A DNA stretch of 64,000 nucleotides from Acaryochloris sp. CCMEE 5410 (GCF_000238775.2 NZ_AFEJ02000006.1:248001-312000), one strand, 5' to 3'. Counted from the stretch's first letter, positions 16,493-25,599 are shown. The notes: generated from the sequence alone by a model not told the origin. A program made the numbers and translations.

Positions 16493-17821
16493 CAGGGGCA
16501 GCGCAAGAAAAATAAAGCTGTAATATGCTATGGAACTCCATTCTGTTAAAAGGGTTTCCCCATGGCTACAGGATTCAGCAAGCCTCCTTCCTCACCAGCT
16601 TCCACTGACTCATCCTCGTCACTACTGCCAACCACGGATTGCGATCAGGCTTATCAACAACTGACCGAGTGTTTTGAGGAGTTGACTGATCCACGGGGAG
16701 GCCAAGGTGTCCAGCATCCGTTTGTCAGCATCGTCGTGATTGGACTATTGGCAAGTTTAGGTGGCGCACAGGGGTGGGAAGATATTGAAACCTATGGTCT
16801 GAGCCATCAGGATTGGTTGTCGAGTTTTCTGAGCCTACCGTCCGGAATACCGACAGCAGACACCTATCGACGGGTGTTTGAGCGTATTTGCCCCACCGCC
16901 TTTGAGCAGAGTTTCAATCACTGGTTGGATCAGGTCGTGACGACCCTCGGTGCTCAAGTGATCCCGATTGATGGCAAACAACTCAGGGGCTCCTATGACC
17001 GCAATCAAGACCAATCCGCCTTGCATCTGGTCAGTGCTTGGGCCAGTGAATATCGGTTATTTCTGGGACAAGTCAAAGTCGAGGACAAGAGCAATGAAAT
17101 TACGGCGATCCCAGCCCTCTTAGAGCTGTTAGACATTGCCGGGTGCATTATCACCATTGATGCGATGGGGACTCAGCACGAGATTGCCTGTCGCATTCAG
17201 GCCAAAGGCGCAGACTATGTACTGGCCCTCAAGAGAATCATCCCACGCTGTTTGAGCAGGTTGAGCAATGGTTTGAAACGGCGGAAGCGAATGAGTTTAA
17301 GGGCATTGAGTACAGCTATGATGTGCGGGTGGAAGCCGGACACCATCGTCGCGAGAAACGACAAGTTTGGGCGGTGTCCCTTCAACAAATGGGTCCTCTG
17401 TACAAGCAGGCGCAGTGGAAGGGCTTGCAAAGCATCGTCAAGGTCGCTCGGACCCGCCACTTGTGGAACAAAACCACCTATGAGGTGATGTTTTACATCA
17501 GTTCTCTACCGCCCATTGCTCAGCAGTTGGGCAAAGCCATCCGCCAGCATTGGTCGATTGAGAACCAACTCCACTGGGTCTTAGATGTGACCTTTGGCGA
17601 AGATGCCAGCCGTATCCGCACAGGACATGCGCCGGAAAACATGGCCATCCTGAAGCGCTGGAGCATCAACCTCCTGAATCAAGAAACGTCCTTTAAGAAA
17701 AGTACCCGTCAAAAACTAAAACGGGCGAGCATGGATGAAGCGTATATGCTCAAAGTTCTAGGCGCTTCTATTCCTTTACAGTCTAGCCTTTCAGAGACAT
17801 AATTTTCTTGCGCTTACCCTG
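16493..17821 (+). mobile_element. ISAs1-family insertion sequence
   Basis: 1329 bp. The ends are CAGGGGCAGCGCAAGAAAA (left) and, reversed, CAGGGTAAGCGCAAGAAAA (right), an imperfect inverted repeat of about 20 bp with two mismatches. A 10-bp duplication, CTAAAGCACG, flanks it. The only gene inside is a frameshifted transposase. The intact ends and exact duplication suggest recent insertion. Confidence 0.92.
16562..17802 (+). pseudogene. ISAs1-type transposase, one frameshift
   Basis: The N-terminal part has D-P-R-x-x-Q-G-V-Q-H-P, I-P-T-A-D-T-Y-R-R-V-F and I-D-G-K-Q-L-R-G-S, then I-T-I-D-A-M-G-T-Q, typical of the ISAs1 DDE family. After L-A-L-K (near 17233) one base is missing; in the shifted frame the family sequence continues (N-H-P-T-L-F-E-Q-V-E, then H-W-S-I-E-N-Q-L-H-W-V-L-D-V-T-F-G-E-D, A-P-E-N-M-A-I-L). 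Everything else is intact, about 413 codons in total. This is either recent inactivation or a sequence error. Confidence 0.88.
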
Positions 17822-17831
17822 CTAAAGCACG
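17822..17831. repeat. Target-site duplication, right
   Basis: CTAAAGCACG, partner of 16483-16492. Confidence 0.85.
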
Positions 17832-17902
17832 GCTTCTCCAGGAGGTATATAATCCAGTCATCAATTACATTCTGCAATAGAGACTTCAAACGAGCCTCAA
17901 CC

Positions 17903-17939
17903 CAAAATCTATCAATCAAATCTGGGGATAGTTGGGGGG
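17903..17939. repeat. 37-bp repeat, copy 2
   Basis: Matches 7998-8034 with one mismatch. It lies 72 bp after the right duplication of the insertion element, so it is not part of that element. Confidence 0.8.
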
Positions 17940-18022
17940 CTGGGCATACCCAAAACAGTGGGGCAAGATATGGAAATCATCTGAGAGGGGAATAATAGCC
18001 TCTGGACGCATTAGTGGTTTAT

Positions 18023-18202
18023 ATGACGAATCTCAACAGTCAGGCATCAGATATTTCTCCAGAAATTGCTGCCTTAAAGATGCAGCTAGCAATCAGTCTA
18101 AAGTTTCATCACAGGAGCAAATTGGAGCGTTTACCCCTAGAAGCAGCCGTGCGGGTAATGGCCGAAGTTTGGGATGCTTGTGACCAACAAAGAAACAACT
18201 AA
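18023..18202 (+). CDS. Small protein, paralogue of the 15.0-kb gene
   Basis: 59 residues from the ATG at 18023; a GTG nine bases earlier is possible. The core A-L-K-M-Q-L-A-I-S-L-K-F-H-H and L-P-L-E-A-A-V-R-V-M-A-E-V-W-D is shared with 14945-15205, but it stops soon after D-A-C. The next gene begins within a few bases. Confidence 0.5.
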   Translation: MTNLNSQASDISPEIAALKMQLAISLKFHHRSKLERLPLEAAVRVMAEVWDACDQQRNN

Positions 18203-18206
18203 CGTA

Positions 18207-18425
18207 ATGGCACCTAACGAAGCCTACTACAACGGCACCCCCATCGCCCCACCCTCAAATCATCTGACGACAGAACAGAAGATGGAACTGCTGGACTGGC
18301 ATCCGATTTTCACGGGACGATGCCCAAACTGTGAGAGGCCGATCCGGGAGACTACACTACCGAGGAGCCACTGGGAGTGTGCAGAGTGTGGGTGGAGGGA
18401 TGGGTCTATTGGACCTCTTCAGTAG
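18207..18425 (+). CDS. Small zinc-ribbon protein
   Basis: 72 residues from the ATG at 18207; an in-frame ATG at 18174 overlaps the previous gene. Two C-x-x-C pairs are visible, C-P-N-C-E-R-P and C-A-E-C-G-W, the pattern of a zinc ribbon. It may bind nucleic acid or another protein. It is convergent with, and overlaps by 20 bases, the next minus-strand gene. Confidence 0.6.
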   Translation: MAPNEAYYNGTPIAPPSNHLTTEQKMELLDWHPIFTGRCPNCERPIRETTLPRSHWECAECGWRDGSIGPLQ

Positions 18426-19929
18426 GCTGACTATCTCGGATATTTTCTTCCACGATGACATTTTTAGCTACAACTATTAAACCAATAAGTACTGCTAGAA
18501 AAATAAGTGGGCTCTGAAGCTTTTTAAAAAGCGATTTCTCGTGAGTTACATCAGCCACCTCATCTTGTTGAGATACTTCACCTTCAGGTACTCCAGGAGT
18601 TTCTGTTGCTGGCTGCGGTAAATCATTTGGCGGTATTCCTGAAGAAGGTGGAAATTCTACTGGCAAATCTGAGTCAGAATCAGGTTGGCTTACGCCAGTA
18701 ATTGCGCCTTCCTGAGATTCTTCATCTTCATGTGGATGTTCTTGGCTTATTTCAGGGTCCTCATTTTCTTGAGGCTCATCTTCCTCTGGTATATCAATGA
18801 ATTCAGAATTCTCTGTTTTAGGTTCAGGTTCTTCTGCTGGAAACACCTCCGGTTCGGGGGAGACTAAAACGCTTGGGGCAGTTGATTCTGGCCCAGGGCT
18901 CGCAGGCAAGTCACTAGAAGGAATCTCTATATACCTTTCACGAAATAGCGATTCATCCTCTTGAGTAATAAGACGCAGATCAATCAATCTCCAATTATTG
19001 TGCTTTAAGGAAAATTCTGTATTTTCATCATTTTTACTTTGGCCCAGGAAAAATATATAGGGTGAGGGCTTCGTCATTCCAGGCTTGGTGCTCTTTCTTG
19101 CCCTATCAGCTTCTCTCTCTAATTTTTCAAGGTCATTTTGAAGCACTTCTATATCTTTTTGACGCCAGGTATCATCAATTTGGATAATTATTTTTGACAG
19201 CTTTTTTGGAACATATCGACCAAGACTTGGCTGATCAAAACGGCCATCTGTTAAGTGGAGCGTGAAAGCTTTGTTGTTATACGAGTAATCCTTATAAACA
19301 AATTGCCCAAAGTAAATGCGCAAAGGACTCAGCATCCCAGGACGAGAAAATTTGATTTGCCGAAAAATAGAGTCGTACCCTCGAACATCTTCAATGACTG
19401 GAATATGTAAATCCTGACCCTTGCTCAAGGGGTTTAAGAAATGGGTCACTAGCGGAGCAATAAGGTCAGTAGACCAATTACGGACTATTGCTCTTGCTCC
19501 TTTTACTTCACCCAAAGATCTAGATGCCGCTCTCTCTCGGTCTTTAGGATTCAACCAATCAAATGTAAGCTTATTTGGATACCCCTTCAAAGTGACTTCA
19601 TTACCTAAAGGTCTAGAGACACCTGAAGAACCCTTCGGCCCGTTACCTTCATCACATATGGCCGGATCATGCTCTTCTAAACTATAAAAACAAGGCGATC
19701 TCTGAATTGGTGTATCGTCTCTAATTGTTGTTTCACCTATCGCACGGGGCCAGACCTTCGCAGAGCAATATCGACACTGATATTGATTGCTTTGATCATG
19801 CACATCTTCTTGGGTCAATGGGTCATGCGGATTAGTAACTCTCTGCTTGAGACTAGACGCATCCAAATACTCCCATTCTCCTTCATCTCCTTCTTTTTCA
19901 GGAGGTATATAAAGCTTGGCATAGTGCAT
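18406..19929 (-). CDS. Tail-anchored protein with N-terminal zinc site
   Basis: 507 residues. Residues 50-95 hold C52, C55, C80, H87 and C92 (C-R-Y-C-S-A-K-V-W, then S-P-C-F), resembling the zinc region at the start of CoiA-like proteins; this similarity is only by eye. Residues 95-340 are a mixed domain I cannot name. Residues 345-460 are a long acidic Pro/Glu-rich linker, and one membrane helix lies at about 473-493 close to the C-terminus. The layout suggests a cytoplasmic domain tethered by a flexible stalk. GGAG lies five bases before the ATG. Confidence 0.65.
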   Translation of the reverse strand: MHYAKLYIPPEKEGDEGEWEYLDASSLKQRVTNPHDPLTQEDVHDQSNQYQCRYCSAKVWPRAIGETTIRDDTPIQRSPCFYSLEEHDPAICDEGNGPKGSSGVSRPLGNEVTLKGYPNKLTFDWLNPKDRERAASRSLGEVKGARAIVRNWSTDLIAPLVTHFLNPLSKGQDLHIPVIEDVRGYDSIFRQIKFSRPGMLSPLRIYFGQFVYKDYSYNNKAFTLHLTDGRFDQPSLGRYVPKKLSKIIIQIDDTWRQKDIEVLQNDLEKLEREADRARKSTKPGMTKPSPYIFFLGQSKNDENTEFSLKHNNWRLIDLRLITQEDESLFRERYIEIPSSDLPASPGPESTAPSVLVSPEPEVFPAEEPEPKTENSEFIDIPEEDEPQENEDPEISQEHPHEDEESQEGAITGVSQPDSDSDLPVEFPPSSGIPPNDLPQPATETPGVPEGEVSQQDEVADVTHEKSLFKKLQSPLIFLAVLIGLIVVAKNVIVEENIRDSQPTEEVQ

Positions 19930-20023
19930 TTAAACTCCAGAAAGCCAACTTGGAAATTAAATCTCTCAATAAGATCTAATGTACCAATACACTTTTTGCC
20001 CTGCCAGCAATATAAACCTTGCC

Positions 20024-20647
20024 TTAGAACTCAACTAAATTTATCTTTGCCCCATCCAGCTTGACTCCCCGCATTGAACTAACCGCAAATAACGCTCGAT
20101 TTAGAATAGCTCCACTAAAATCAGCATGATCAACCCAGGCTCGTTCGAAATTGGCCTGGGTTAAATCTGCATTTCTAAATACTGCATGTTCAAGGTTTGC
20201 AAGAACAAAGATAGCTCCTTTAAGAGTTGCCCCAGTAAAATCAGCTCCTCTCAATTCAGATTGCCAGAAATCAATCTCTCTTAAATCTAAGCCCTCAAAT
20301 CTTCCACCCTTAATACCCAATGAAGGAAAATATCTTTCCCCTGCATCGTATGCTTCGATAACTTTCCCCGACTTATTCTCTATTGCATCCTCAAATGAAT
20401 ACGGGTTCCGCTTACCTGCATCCCATGATGTGCCCAGAAGGACACTATCATACTGACTACAAAATTTGCTCAATTCGCGTTCGCTGAAGCGCCACTTCCC
20501 ATCAATACAAACACCTGGCAAGCTACCTCGACAGACTCCGTTCATTAACTCGTCTTCAGTGACTCTCAGGAATTCTGCAGCTTCATGGGGCAGCAAAACC
20601 TTGTCTATTTGCTGGGGGTGTTGGGTGCTGGTGTGATTAGTTTTCAT
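20024..20647 (-). CDS. HTH domain fused to pentapeptide repeats
   Basis: 207 residues. The first 65 look like an excisionase/MerR-type helix-turn-helix (L-L-P-H-E-A-A-E-F-L-R-V-T-E-D-E-L, then G-K-W-R-F-S-E-R-E-L). From about residue 115 the A-D-L/F-x-G rhythm of pentapeptide repeats begins (F-E-G-L-D-L, A-D-F-T-G-A-T-L) and runs to the end. Pentapeptide stacks can mimic DNA or mediate binding. AAGGAG lies ahead of the ATG. A broken relative lies at 8056-8260. It probably forms an operon with the upstream 564-residue gene, 3 bp away. Confidence 0.75.
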   Translation of the reverse strand: MKTNHTSTQHPQQIDKVLLPHEAAEFLRVTEDELMNGVCRGSLPGVCIDGKWRFSERELSKFCSQYDSVLLGTSWDAGKRNPYSFEDAIENKSGKVIEAYDAGERYFPSLGIKGGRFEGLDLREIDFWQSELRGADFTGATLKGAIFVLANLEHAVFRNADLTQANFERAWVDHADFSGAILNRALFAVSSMRGVKLDGAKINLVEF

Positions 20648-20650
20648 GAT

Positions 20651-22330
20651 TCAAGCTCCTTTGATTTCCCGACCTTGACAATAAAGTTGAGCGCCAATCA
20701 CTAGACTAGGGGTATCCCATACATCTAGTGAGACAAGCTCCCATTCATCGCGATCACGCAGATCTCCAGACCTGATATCAAAAACGGATGAACGGAGAAA
20801 TACCTCAACGTCATCCTTGCGGATAGGGGTTCGCTCTTCATCACCGCATGGATCGATGTAGCGGAGCTTGAGAAGGTTGCAATATTCCTCATAGGGAGCA
20901 AGGGCGTAGCAAGACTCCCCAAACTCTTCAGCCTCTGACTGGCTGTTGAACAAATTAAACGCTACTTCAATGACGTACTCACCACAATCCCAGCCAGTGA
21001 CTGACTCGTGCTGAGAATTCCAAGGGTATTGAGGCAGTGTATTGACGTTGAGGCGACCTTCCATGATTGCCATCAATTCGGGATAAAACCCCCAACGGAA
21101 TCGGGACAGATTCAGCCACAGATACCAGCTCTTATTGCCTACCTTAATATCAGGATCTCTTGGCCCTTGCCAAATGTAGAGAAGGTCTATCTCTATCGCT
21201 GAATCATCGTACTCACAAATCTCATAGCCAAAGAATTTGACCAGTAGGTGACACACCGATTCTGGCAGTGGTTCGATATCATTAATCTCGTAATGATCAT
21301 AGCCTTCATAGATTATGTAGTAGGCATCAAGCTTTGCTTGGGTATGGGTTCTGGTTGGATGTCGAACGCAAGTCATCTTGCTTTTCAGATAACTGGCCTC
21401 ATGGGTGATCCAGAAAATACTTGGATTGGGAGGCACCTTAATCACTTTTTCTGTAGCCACTTCCTCAATCAAAGGTATGTCAGCACCCGTGGCTAGATTT
21501 ACCTTTCCGCTCAGGATACTGAGGACTCTATTCAAGCTATTCAGACTTAAGTTTATTACTGGGTCGAAAACCCAGCCTCTATCGGAAAAGCGATGGGATG
21601 CATATACCCGTTTCCAATCATTACCACCGATGAGTTGATTAATCGTGATACGATTTCCCAGCTGCTCTATGTCTATCGTCGGGATGTCCTCAAATGGTCG
21701 GCCAAATACTCGCTGGGTAATGCAGAAGCTCTCAGGCTCATCAGTGCCAGCCTCAAAAAACTCGATAGCTTGCTCATAAATATTGTGAATATCAGAACTT
21801 CCATTACTTGGGTTCGCAACCAAGGATACTTTTGGAGTGTTGATGTATCTTTCGTAATCCTCAAATCCTTGAAGCGTCATGGCATGAACCTCAAGGGTCA
21901 AACCTGGCTTATACCGTCGGTGGTTAATACCTGCCATTAATTCAGGGTTTAACAGGCAATCTGCAAGGTCGGTGTGGGTCTCTTCATCTGAGAAAAACAG
22001 ATGCTTCCAGTTCCAAACGTCGTACAGATCAATCTCGTCAAGTTCTATTTCTGGGTCCACATTTGGCTGATGCGTTGCACCATAATATTTCTGCAATAGG
22101 TAGCAAACATGCTTTGAAAATATGGCTTCTTCTAGATTTGGGAAGTCTTGAATTGCATTACGTCCGTATTCCCATGCGTCCCAGTGGATTGAAAGGATGT
22201 GCAAAATGGATTCAACTAAATCAAGCTTAGTGCCAGGAAATTTAATGTTTGTTTCTGTTGGCTTATTAATGCGAGGGCCAAAGGTAATCCAGTAAACGGG
22301 GTTACCCACGGGAGTAACTGCGGTTTGCAT
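20651..22330 (-). CDS. Large hypothetical protein with internal duplication
   Basis: 559 residues from the ATG at 22330, which has GGAGG at good spacing. Two halves resemble each other: P-V-Y-W-I-T-F, C-Y-L-L-Q-K-Y-Y-G, I-D-L-Y-D-V-W, N-P-E-L-M-A near the N-terminus, and S-I-F-W-I-T-H, C-H-L-L-V-K-F-F-G, I-D-L-L-Y-I-W, Y-P-E-L-M-A from about residue 310. There is no membrane segment or known motif. The N-terminus (M-Q-T-A-V) resembles that of the hypothetical protein at 52328-53647 (M-Q-T-A-I). Confidence 0.6.
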   Translation of the reverse strand: MQTAVTPVGNPVYWITFGPRINKPTETNIKFPGTKLDLVESILHILSIHWDAWEYGRNAIQDFPNLEEAIFSKHVCYLLQKYYGATHQPNVDPEIELDEIDLYDVWNWKHLFFSDEETHTDLADCLLNPELMAGINHRRYKPGLTLEVHAMTLQGFEDYERYINTPKVSLVANPSNGSSDIHNIYEQAIEFFEAGTDEPESFCITQRVFGRPFEDIPTIDIEQLGNRITINQLIGGNDWKRVYASHRFSDRGWVFDPVINLSLNSLNRVLSILSGKVNLATGADIPLIEEVATEKVIKVPPNPSIFWITHEASYLKSKMTCVRHPTRTHTQAKLDAYYIIYEGYDHYEINDIEPLPESVCHLLVKFFGYEICEYDDSAIEIDLLYIWQGPRDPDIKVGNKSWYLWLNLSRFRWGFYPELMAIMEGRLNVNTLPQYPWNSQHESVTGWDCGEYVIEVAFNLFNSQSEAEEFGESCYALAPYEEYCNLLKLRYIDPCGDEERTPIRKDDVEVFLRSSVFDIRSGDLRDRDEWELVSLDVWDTPSLVIGAQLYCQGREIKGA

Positions 22331-22446
22331 CGCTATTTCCTCCATTGATTAATAGGTATGAAGTGGATAATTTGCCTAGGCATTACAAGTTCTGTGCAGA
22401 ATTTGAAGTGCCTAGGCAATACAAATTTCAGAGAGAAAACAAAAAA

Positions 22447-23373
22447 TTAAACAGCAGGATTCAACTCAGGCATATGAACATGAACATCGCTGTCCTGGCT
22501 CACAAATTCCCGGCACTGTTCAGATGGATCGCCTGTGCAACCAAAGGGGACAACCGCACAAGCGCAGGGACGCTCGATTATGTACTTACACCGAATACAG
22601 CAATTAAAAGAACGGAAAAGAGTTTGCTCCACACTCGGCTCATCTTCTTCATCCTCATAGCCCAAAAGTGATTCATCTGGTTCATCAAGATCAGGGCGCA
22701 TTCCCCATTCAATTTGACCGTCCCGGATGATCGGCCAAATCTTCTCCTCACGGTAAAACCGCTCTGTGTCGGTGTAGAACGTCCCATACTTGGCAGGATG
22801 TTCCCATAGATGTTCATCTGAGCAAATTTCAACTGCCCTCAACAATGGCGTCAATATACTGCCATCCACTCCCAAGTCCGAGAGCATCGCCATCAAATTC
22901 CATCTTGCTTGTCGCTCTCGTTCGCCTAATGAAGCTGGGGCTGTGTTCACCCTGGCACGTCTAGATGCCACCTCACCCATTGCTCCCAATCGTTGCACTA
23001 TCTCTGCCATCTCTTTTTCGATACTGGCAAGCTTTTCATCCAATTCAGGATTTAGGACGACATGGGTATGCACTTGCGGATCATCAGCTCTGGTCCCTCG
23101 TCTAGCTTCAGAATTCCCGGCGAGGCTGTCGGGCTTTTTATCTTGATCAGAGCAACCTTCGCGAGGTTCCGACAACCAACACCCAACGACAGCGAAAGAT
23201 ATCGTAAATGGAATTGTAAGCGCCCAAAAAGACAATGAAAGCTTTTCTCCTTCCTTTTTAGGTAGAGCGATGAGTCCTACAAAGGTTGAGATGGCGATGA
23301 CAATAAAACATGCAATTGCAACACTCTCCCACTTCCAGCCCGGAGATTCATTTTGGGTTTGAGTATTTGCCAT
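22447..23373 (-). CDS. Membrane protein with Cys-rich C-terminus
   Basis: 308 residues from the ATG at 23373 (GGGTGG upstream). Two membrane helices lie near residues 18-40 and 50-68. A coiled-coil-like stretch (about 110-135) follows, and the C-terminus has a cysteine cluster: C-C-I-R-C, then C-A-C-A-V-V-P-F-G-C and E-Q-C. The cluster could bind zinc or a metal centre. It follows a 72-residue gene by two bases, so it belongs to a minus-strand operon running from about 26 kb. Confidence 0.55.
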   Translation of the reverse strand: MANTQTQNESPGWKWESVAIACFIVIAISTFVGLIALPKKEGEKLSLSFWALTIPFTISFAVVGCWLSEPREGCSDQDKKPDSLAGNSEARRGTRADDPQVHTHVVLNPELDEKLASIEKEMAEIVQRLGAMGEVASRRARVNTAPASLGERERQARWNLMAMLSDLGVDGSILTPLLRAVEICSDEHLWEHPAKYGTFYTDTERFYREEKIWPIIRDGQIEWGMRPDLDEPDESLLGYEDEEDEPSVEQTLFRSFNCCIRCKYIIERPCACAVVPFGCTGDPSEQCREFVSQDSDVHVHMPELNPAV

Positions 23374-23375
23374 AA

Positions 23376-23594
23376 CTACCACCCATAAAATCGCTGGACA
23401 ATGCCCACCCGGATGCTCTCAGCTATCTGAGACTCAGGCTCAATCAGCGGGTTAAACTCTGACAGCCAGGACGAAACCCGGTCTAGGATCTGGTCTGATG
23501 GCAGCCCTGTGCATGGGTCTGGGTGCTGACCGTAGTCGGTCTGGTGGTCAATCCAGGCTTGCTCGATGTAGCCGAAAAAATAGGTTCGTTCCAT
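23376..23594 (-). CDS. Small hypothetical protein
   Basis: 72 residues from the ATG at 23594 (GAGG upstream). It is aromatic-rich at the start (M-E-R-T-Y-F-F-G-Y-I-E-Q-A-W) with no known motif. Longer in-frame starts exist, but the upstream sequence looks non-coding. It abuts the next gene. Confidence 0.5.
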   Translation of the reverse strand: MERTYFFGYIEQAWIDHQTDYGQHPDPCTGLPSDQILDRVSSWLSEFNPLIEPESQIAESIRVGIVQRFYGW

Positions 23595-23791
23595 TGGGGT
23601 AACCTCGTTATAATTTAGGCAACGATTCGATCTAGCGCTCTCCCAGAGCAGGAAGTGATGGGAGGGCGTTTTTGTTGTGGCTGGGGTGAATTCTGGGGGT
23701 TGGTATTGGGATTTGGGATGCTCAATGAGCGGTCGAAAACCATCGCATCCAGGCAACATAGAATCCATCTCGAAACTGAAAGTTTGGAACC

Positions 23792-24391
23792 TTATTCCGG
23801 TTTCGTATAGATTGACCCCAGAACCCGGTCACACATCGCCATGCCACAATCCTTCCATTCAGGGCTAGCCGTTGGGTCAGTCTTGCGTCGGTAGGCAATC
23901 GCGTATGCCGCCATCTCAAGCAGAATGCAATGGTCTTCTTCCATCACTGAAGCAATGTGATAACACAACATCCAGACCAAGGCTTCTACTCTGCATGAGT
24001 CATACCGCTCATCAAGCCCACCGATCTTGTGCCAGCTCTCCAGTTCATTGAGCAGCAATTCAAGCGACATATCTAGAAGGTCTGGATACTTTGTGAAAGG
24101 TGGCTCCTTTGAGGCACATCGATAACGGTCAAGGGCTTGCTCTTTTTCCAGCTCTCGCTGGAGATTCTTGCGATAGATAATCTTGCCGTCAACGTCCTCC
24201 CAGATGAGGCCCAGTTGATCCACGACGCCATTAAAGATATTGCCCTGGCCCCAATCAGCAAGCGCCATATTAGCAATCTCCTCCGGGCGGGGTCGGTGGC
24301 GGGCCATCTGAATGTAGCCAAAGGCCATATCGCGACCTTTCATCCGCAAGAATTCTCTTTCCTCGGGGGTTCGCGTAGCAGCACAATCCAT
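23792..24391 (-). CDS. Hypothetical helical protein
   Basis: 199 residues with AGGAG seven bases before the ATG. It is soluble, charged and helix-rich (E-R-E-F-L-R-M-K-G-R-D-M-A, L-E-L-L-L-N-E-L-E-S-W). No family recognised. Confidence 0.6.
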   Translation of the reverse strand: MDCAATRTPEEREFLRMKGRDMAFGYIQMARHRPRPEEIANMALADWGQGNIFNGVVDQLGLIWEDVDGKIIYRKNLQRELEKEQALDRYRCASKEPPFTKYPDLLDMSLELLLNELESWHKIGGLDERYDSCRVEALVWMLCYHIASVMEEDHCILLEMAAYAIAYRRKTDPTASPEWKDCGMAMCDRVLGSIYTKPE

Positions 24392-24438
24392 GATTTTTCT
24401 CCTATGGTCTAAGTTCTGGGGTAGGGATTGGTGGACAA

Positions 24439-24816
24439 CTATCGAGCCTCAAACTTCCTTCCCAGCCAGGTCACGGGAAACCACAGCCCAAAGGCAATCA
24501 GGGCAGATGCGAGATTCCAGTAGATGTGGTATTCAGCGAGGCCAGCAGTGACAATATTGGTCTTCAACCCTGACCACTCATTCATCAGCTCCAAAACTTC
24601 CAGCGTTTCTTTGGTACTGCTGTCCTCAGTTATCTCAGGCAGGACAATATTGGCTTTCTCATACTGATGATAGAAATGCGTGGACAAGGGGCGGGCCGCT
24701 CTGGGGATGGGGTGCATCATCACCAGATAAAACCCCAGTGACACGCCGATAGAGCCGACAACAATACCTCGGGCCAAGGCACAGAGAGTTTGTCTGGACG
24801 GTAGGGAAAGTTTCAT
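24439..24816 (-). CDS. Two-helix membrane protein
   Basis: 125 residues, GAGG eight bases before the ATG. Membrane helices lie at about 17-37 and 98-118, with about 60 residues between them. It shares this topology with the next two membrane genes upstream (25139 and 25600). Unknown function. Confidence 0.6.
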   Translation of the reverse strand: MKLSLPSRQTLCALARGIVVGSIGVSLGFYLVMMHPIPRAARPLSTHFYHQYEKANIVLPEITEDSSTKETLEVLELMNEWSGLKTNIVTAGLAEYHIYWNLASALIAFGLWFPVTWLGRKFEAR

Positions 24817-24854
24817 GGGAATATCCTCAATTGTTCGTCAGTTGATTAACGGAA

Positions 24855-25022
24855 TCATTCAGTCGTTTTGTCCTCAGAACATCCGTCTGAACCATCGGCG
24901 GGGCGGTCTGTGCGGAACTGGAATTGAGTACGGGTATTTTCCAGAATTGTGCGGGTCATCGCTTCCTGGTTTTGTGGGTCGTACCAGGGCAAGGAGGAGG
25001 TTGGGTATGGGGTGTGGTTCAT
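24855..25022 (-). CDS. Possible small acidic protein
   Basis: 55 residues from the ATG at 25022. The longer open frame upstream crosses the palindromic repeat at 25076-25140 and is unlikely to be coding. The C-terminus is acidic (S-D-G-C-S-E-D). Position within a same-strand gene series is the main support. Confidence 0.35.
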   Translation of the reverse strand: MNHTPYPTSSLPWYDPQNQEAMTRTILENTRTQFQFRTDRPADGSDGCSEDKTTE

Positions 25023-25075
25023 GGATGGAGGTTCCTTGTGTGGCGGGATGTTTTTTAGGTGTGATATCGGGGAGT

Positions 25076-25140
25076 TGGTATCAGGGATGCGATGGCCGAA
25101 GGCCGACCGGAGGTCATCGCATTTCTGCATCGCTGGTATC
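25076..25140. repeat. Dispersed palindromic repeat
   Basis: Starts with TGGTATC (25076-25082). A hairpin, GCGATGGCC (25089-25097) with GGTCATCGC (25112-25120, one G-T pair), encloses GGCC elements, and a second TGGTATC lies at 25134-25140. It is of the same family as 11916 and 28371. Confidence 0.65.
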
Positions 25141-25546
25141 ACCCGACATCGTCATCCTGGTTACTCTTGAGACGGAGCGGTGCTACCAGATCCTGTGATG
25201 CATACACAAAAACAGCAAATGCGTAGAGAAGAACACAAGCAATCGCAATCAGAACCGGAAGCTTGTTATCGTCGGGAATGCTTTGCAACTCCTCAATCCA
25301 GTTAAAAAGTGGCTTGGTAGACTTAACGATATGCAGCTCCACACAATCAAAGGATTGTCTGCACGGTTCAGGAGCAGTGAGATATCCCAGTGACATACTG
25401 ATGACTGTCATCACTGGTGGTAGTCCTATAAATAGAAGTCGCCAGTGGGTCATCACCGCTCGGTCGAAAGATTTGATGCCCAAAAGCAAGCCAGAGACTA
25501 TCGAATCTTTTATGGATGGTTTCTCGGTTGTGGGTAATTTAGTCAT
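25139..25546 (-). CDS. Two-helix membrane protein
   Basis: 135 residues from the ATG at 25546. The segments L-L-F-I-G-L-P-P-V-M-T-V-I-S-M and L-P-V-L-I-A-I-A-C-V-L-L-Y-A-F flank a loop with two cysteines (P-C-R-Q-S-F-D-C). Its stop nearly overlaps the palindromic repeat; the upstream gene ends 54 bp from the ATG. Confidence 0.55.
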   Translation of the reverse strand: MTKLPTTEKPSIKDSIVSGLLLGIKSFDRAVMTHWRLLFIGLPPVMTVISMSLGYLTAPEPCRQSFDCVELHIVKSTKPLFNWIEELQSIPDDNKLPVLIAIACVLLYAFAVFVYASQDLVAPLRLKSNQDDDVG

Positions 25547-25599
25547 TGTTGTTATCTCAATATTTTTTCTCAGTACAGGAAAGTTTCTGGACTCAACGC

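Noticed and set aside
20151-20456. Plus-strand open frame of 101 codons
   Set aside because: Also an antisense shadow of a pentapeptide gene, with no ribosome site.
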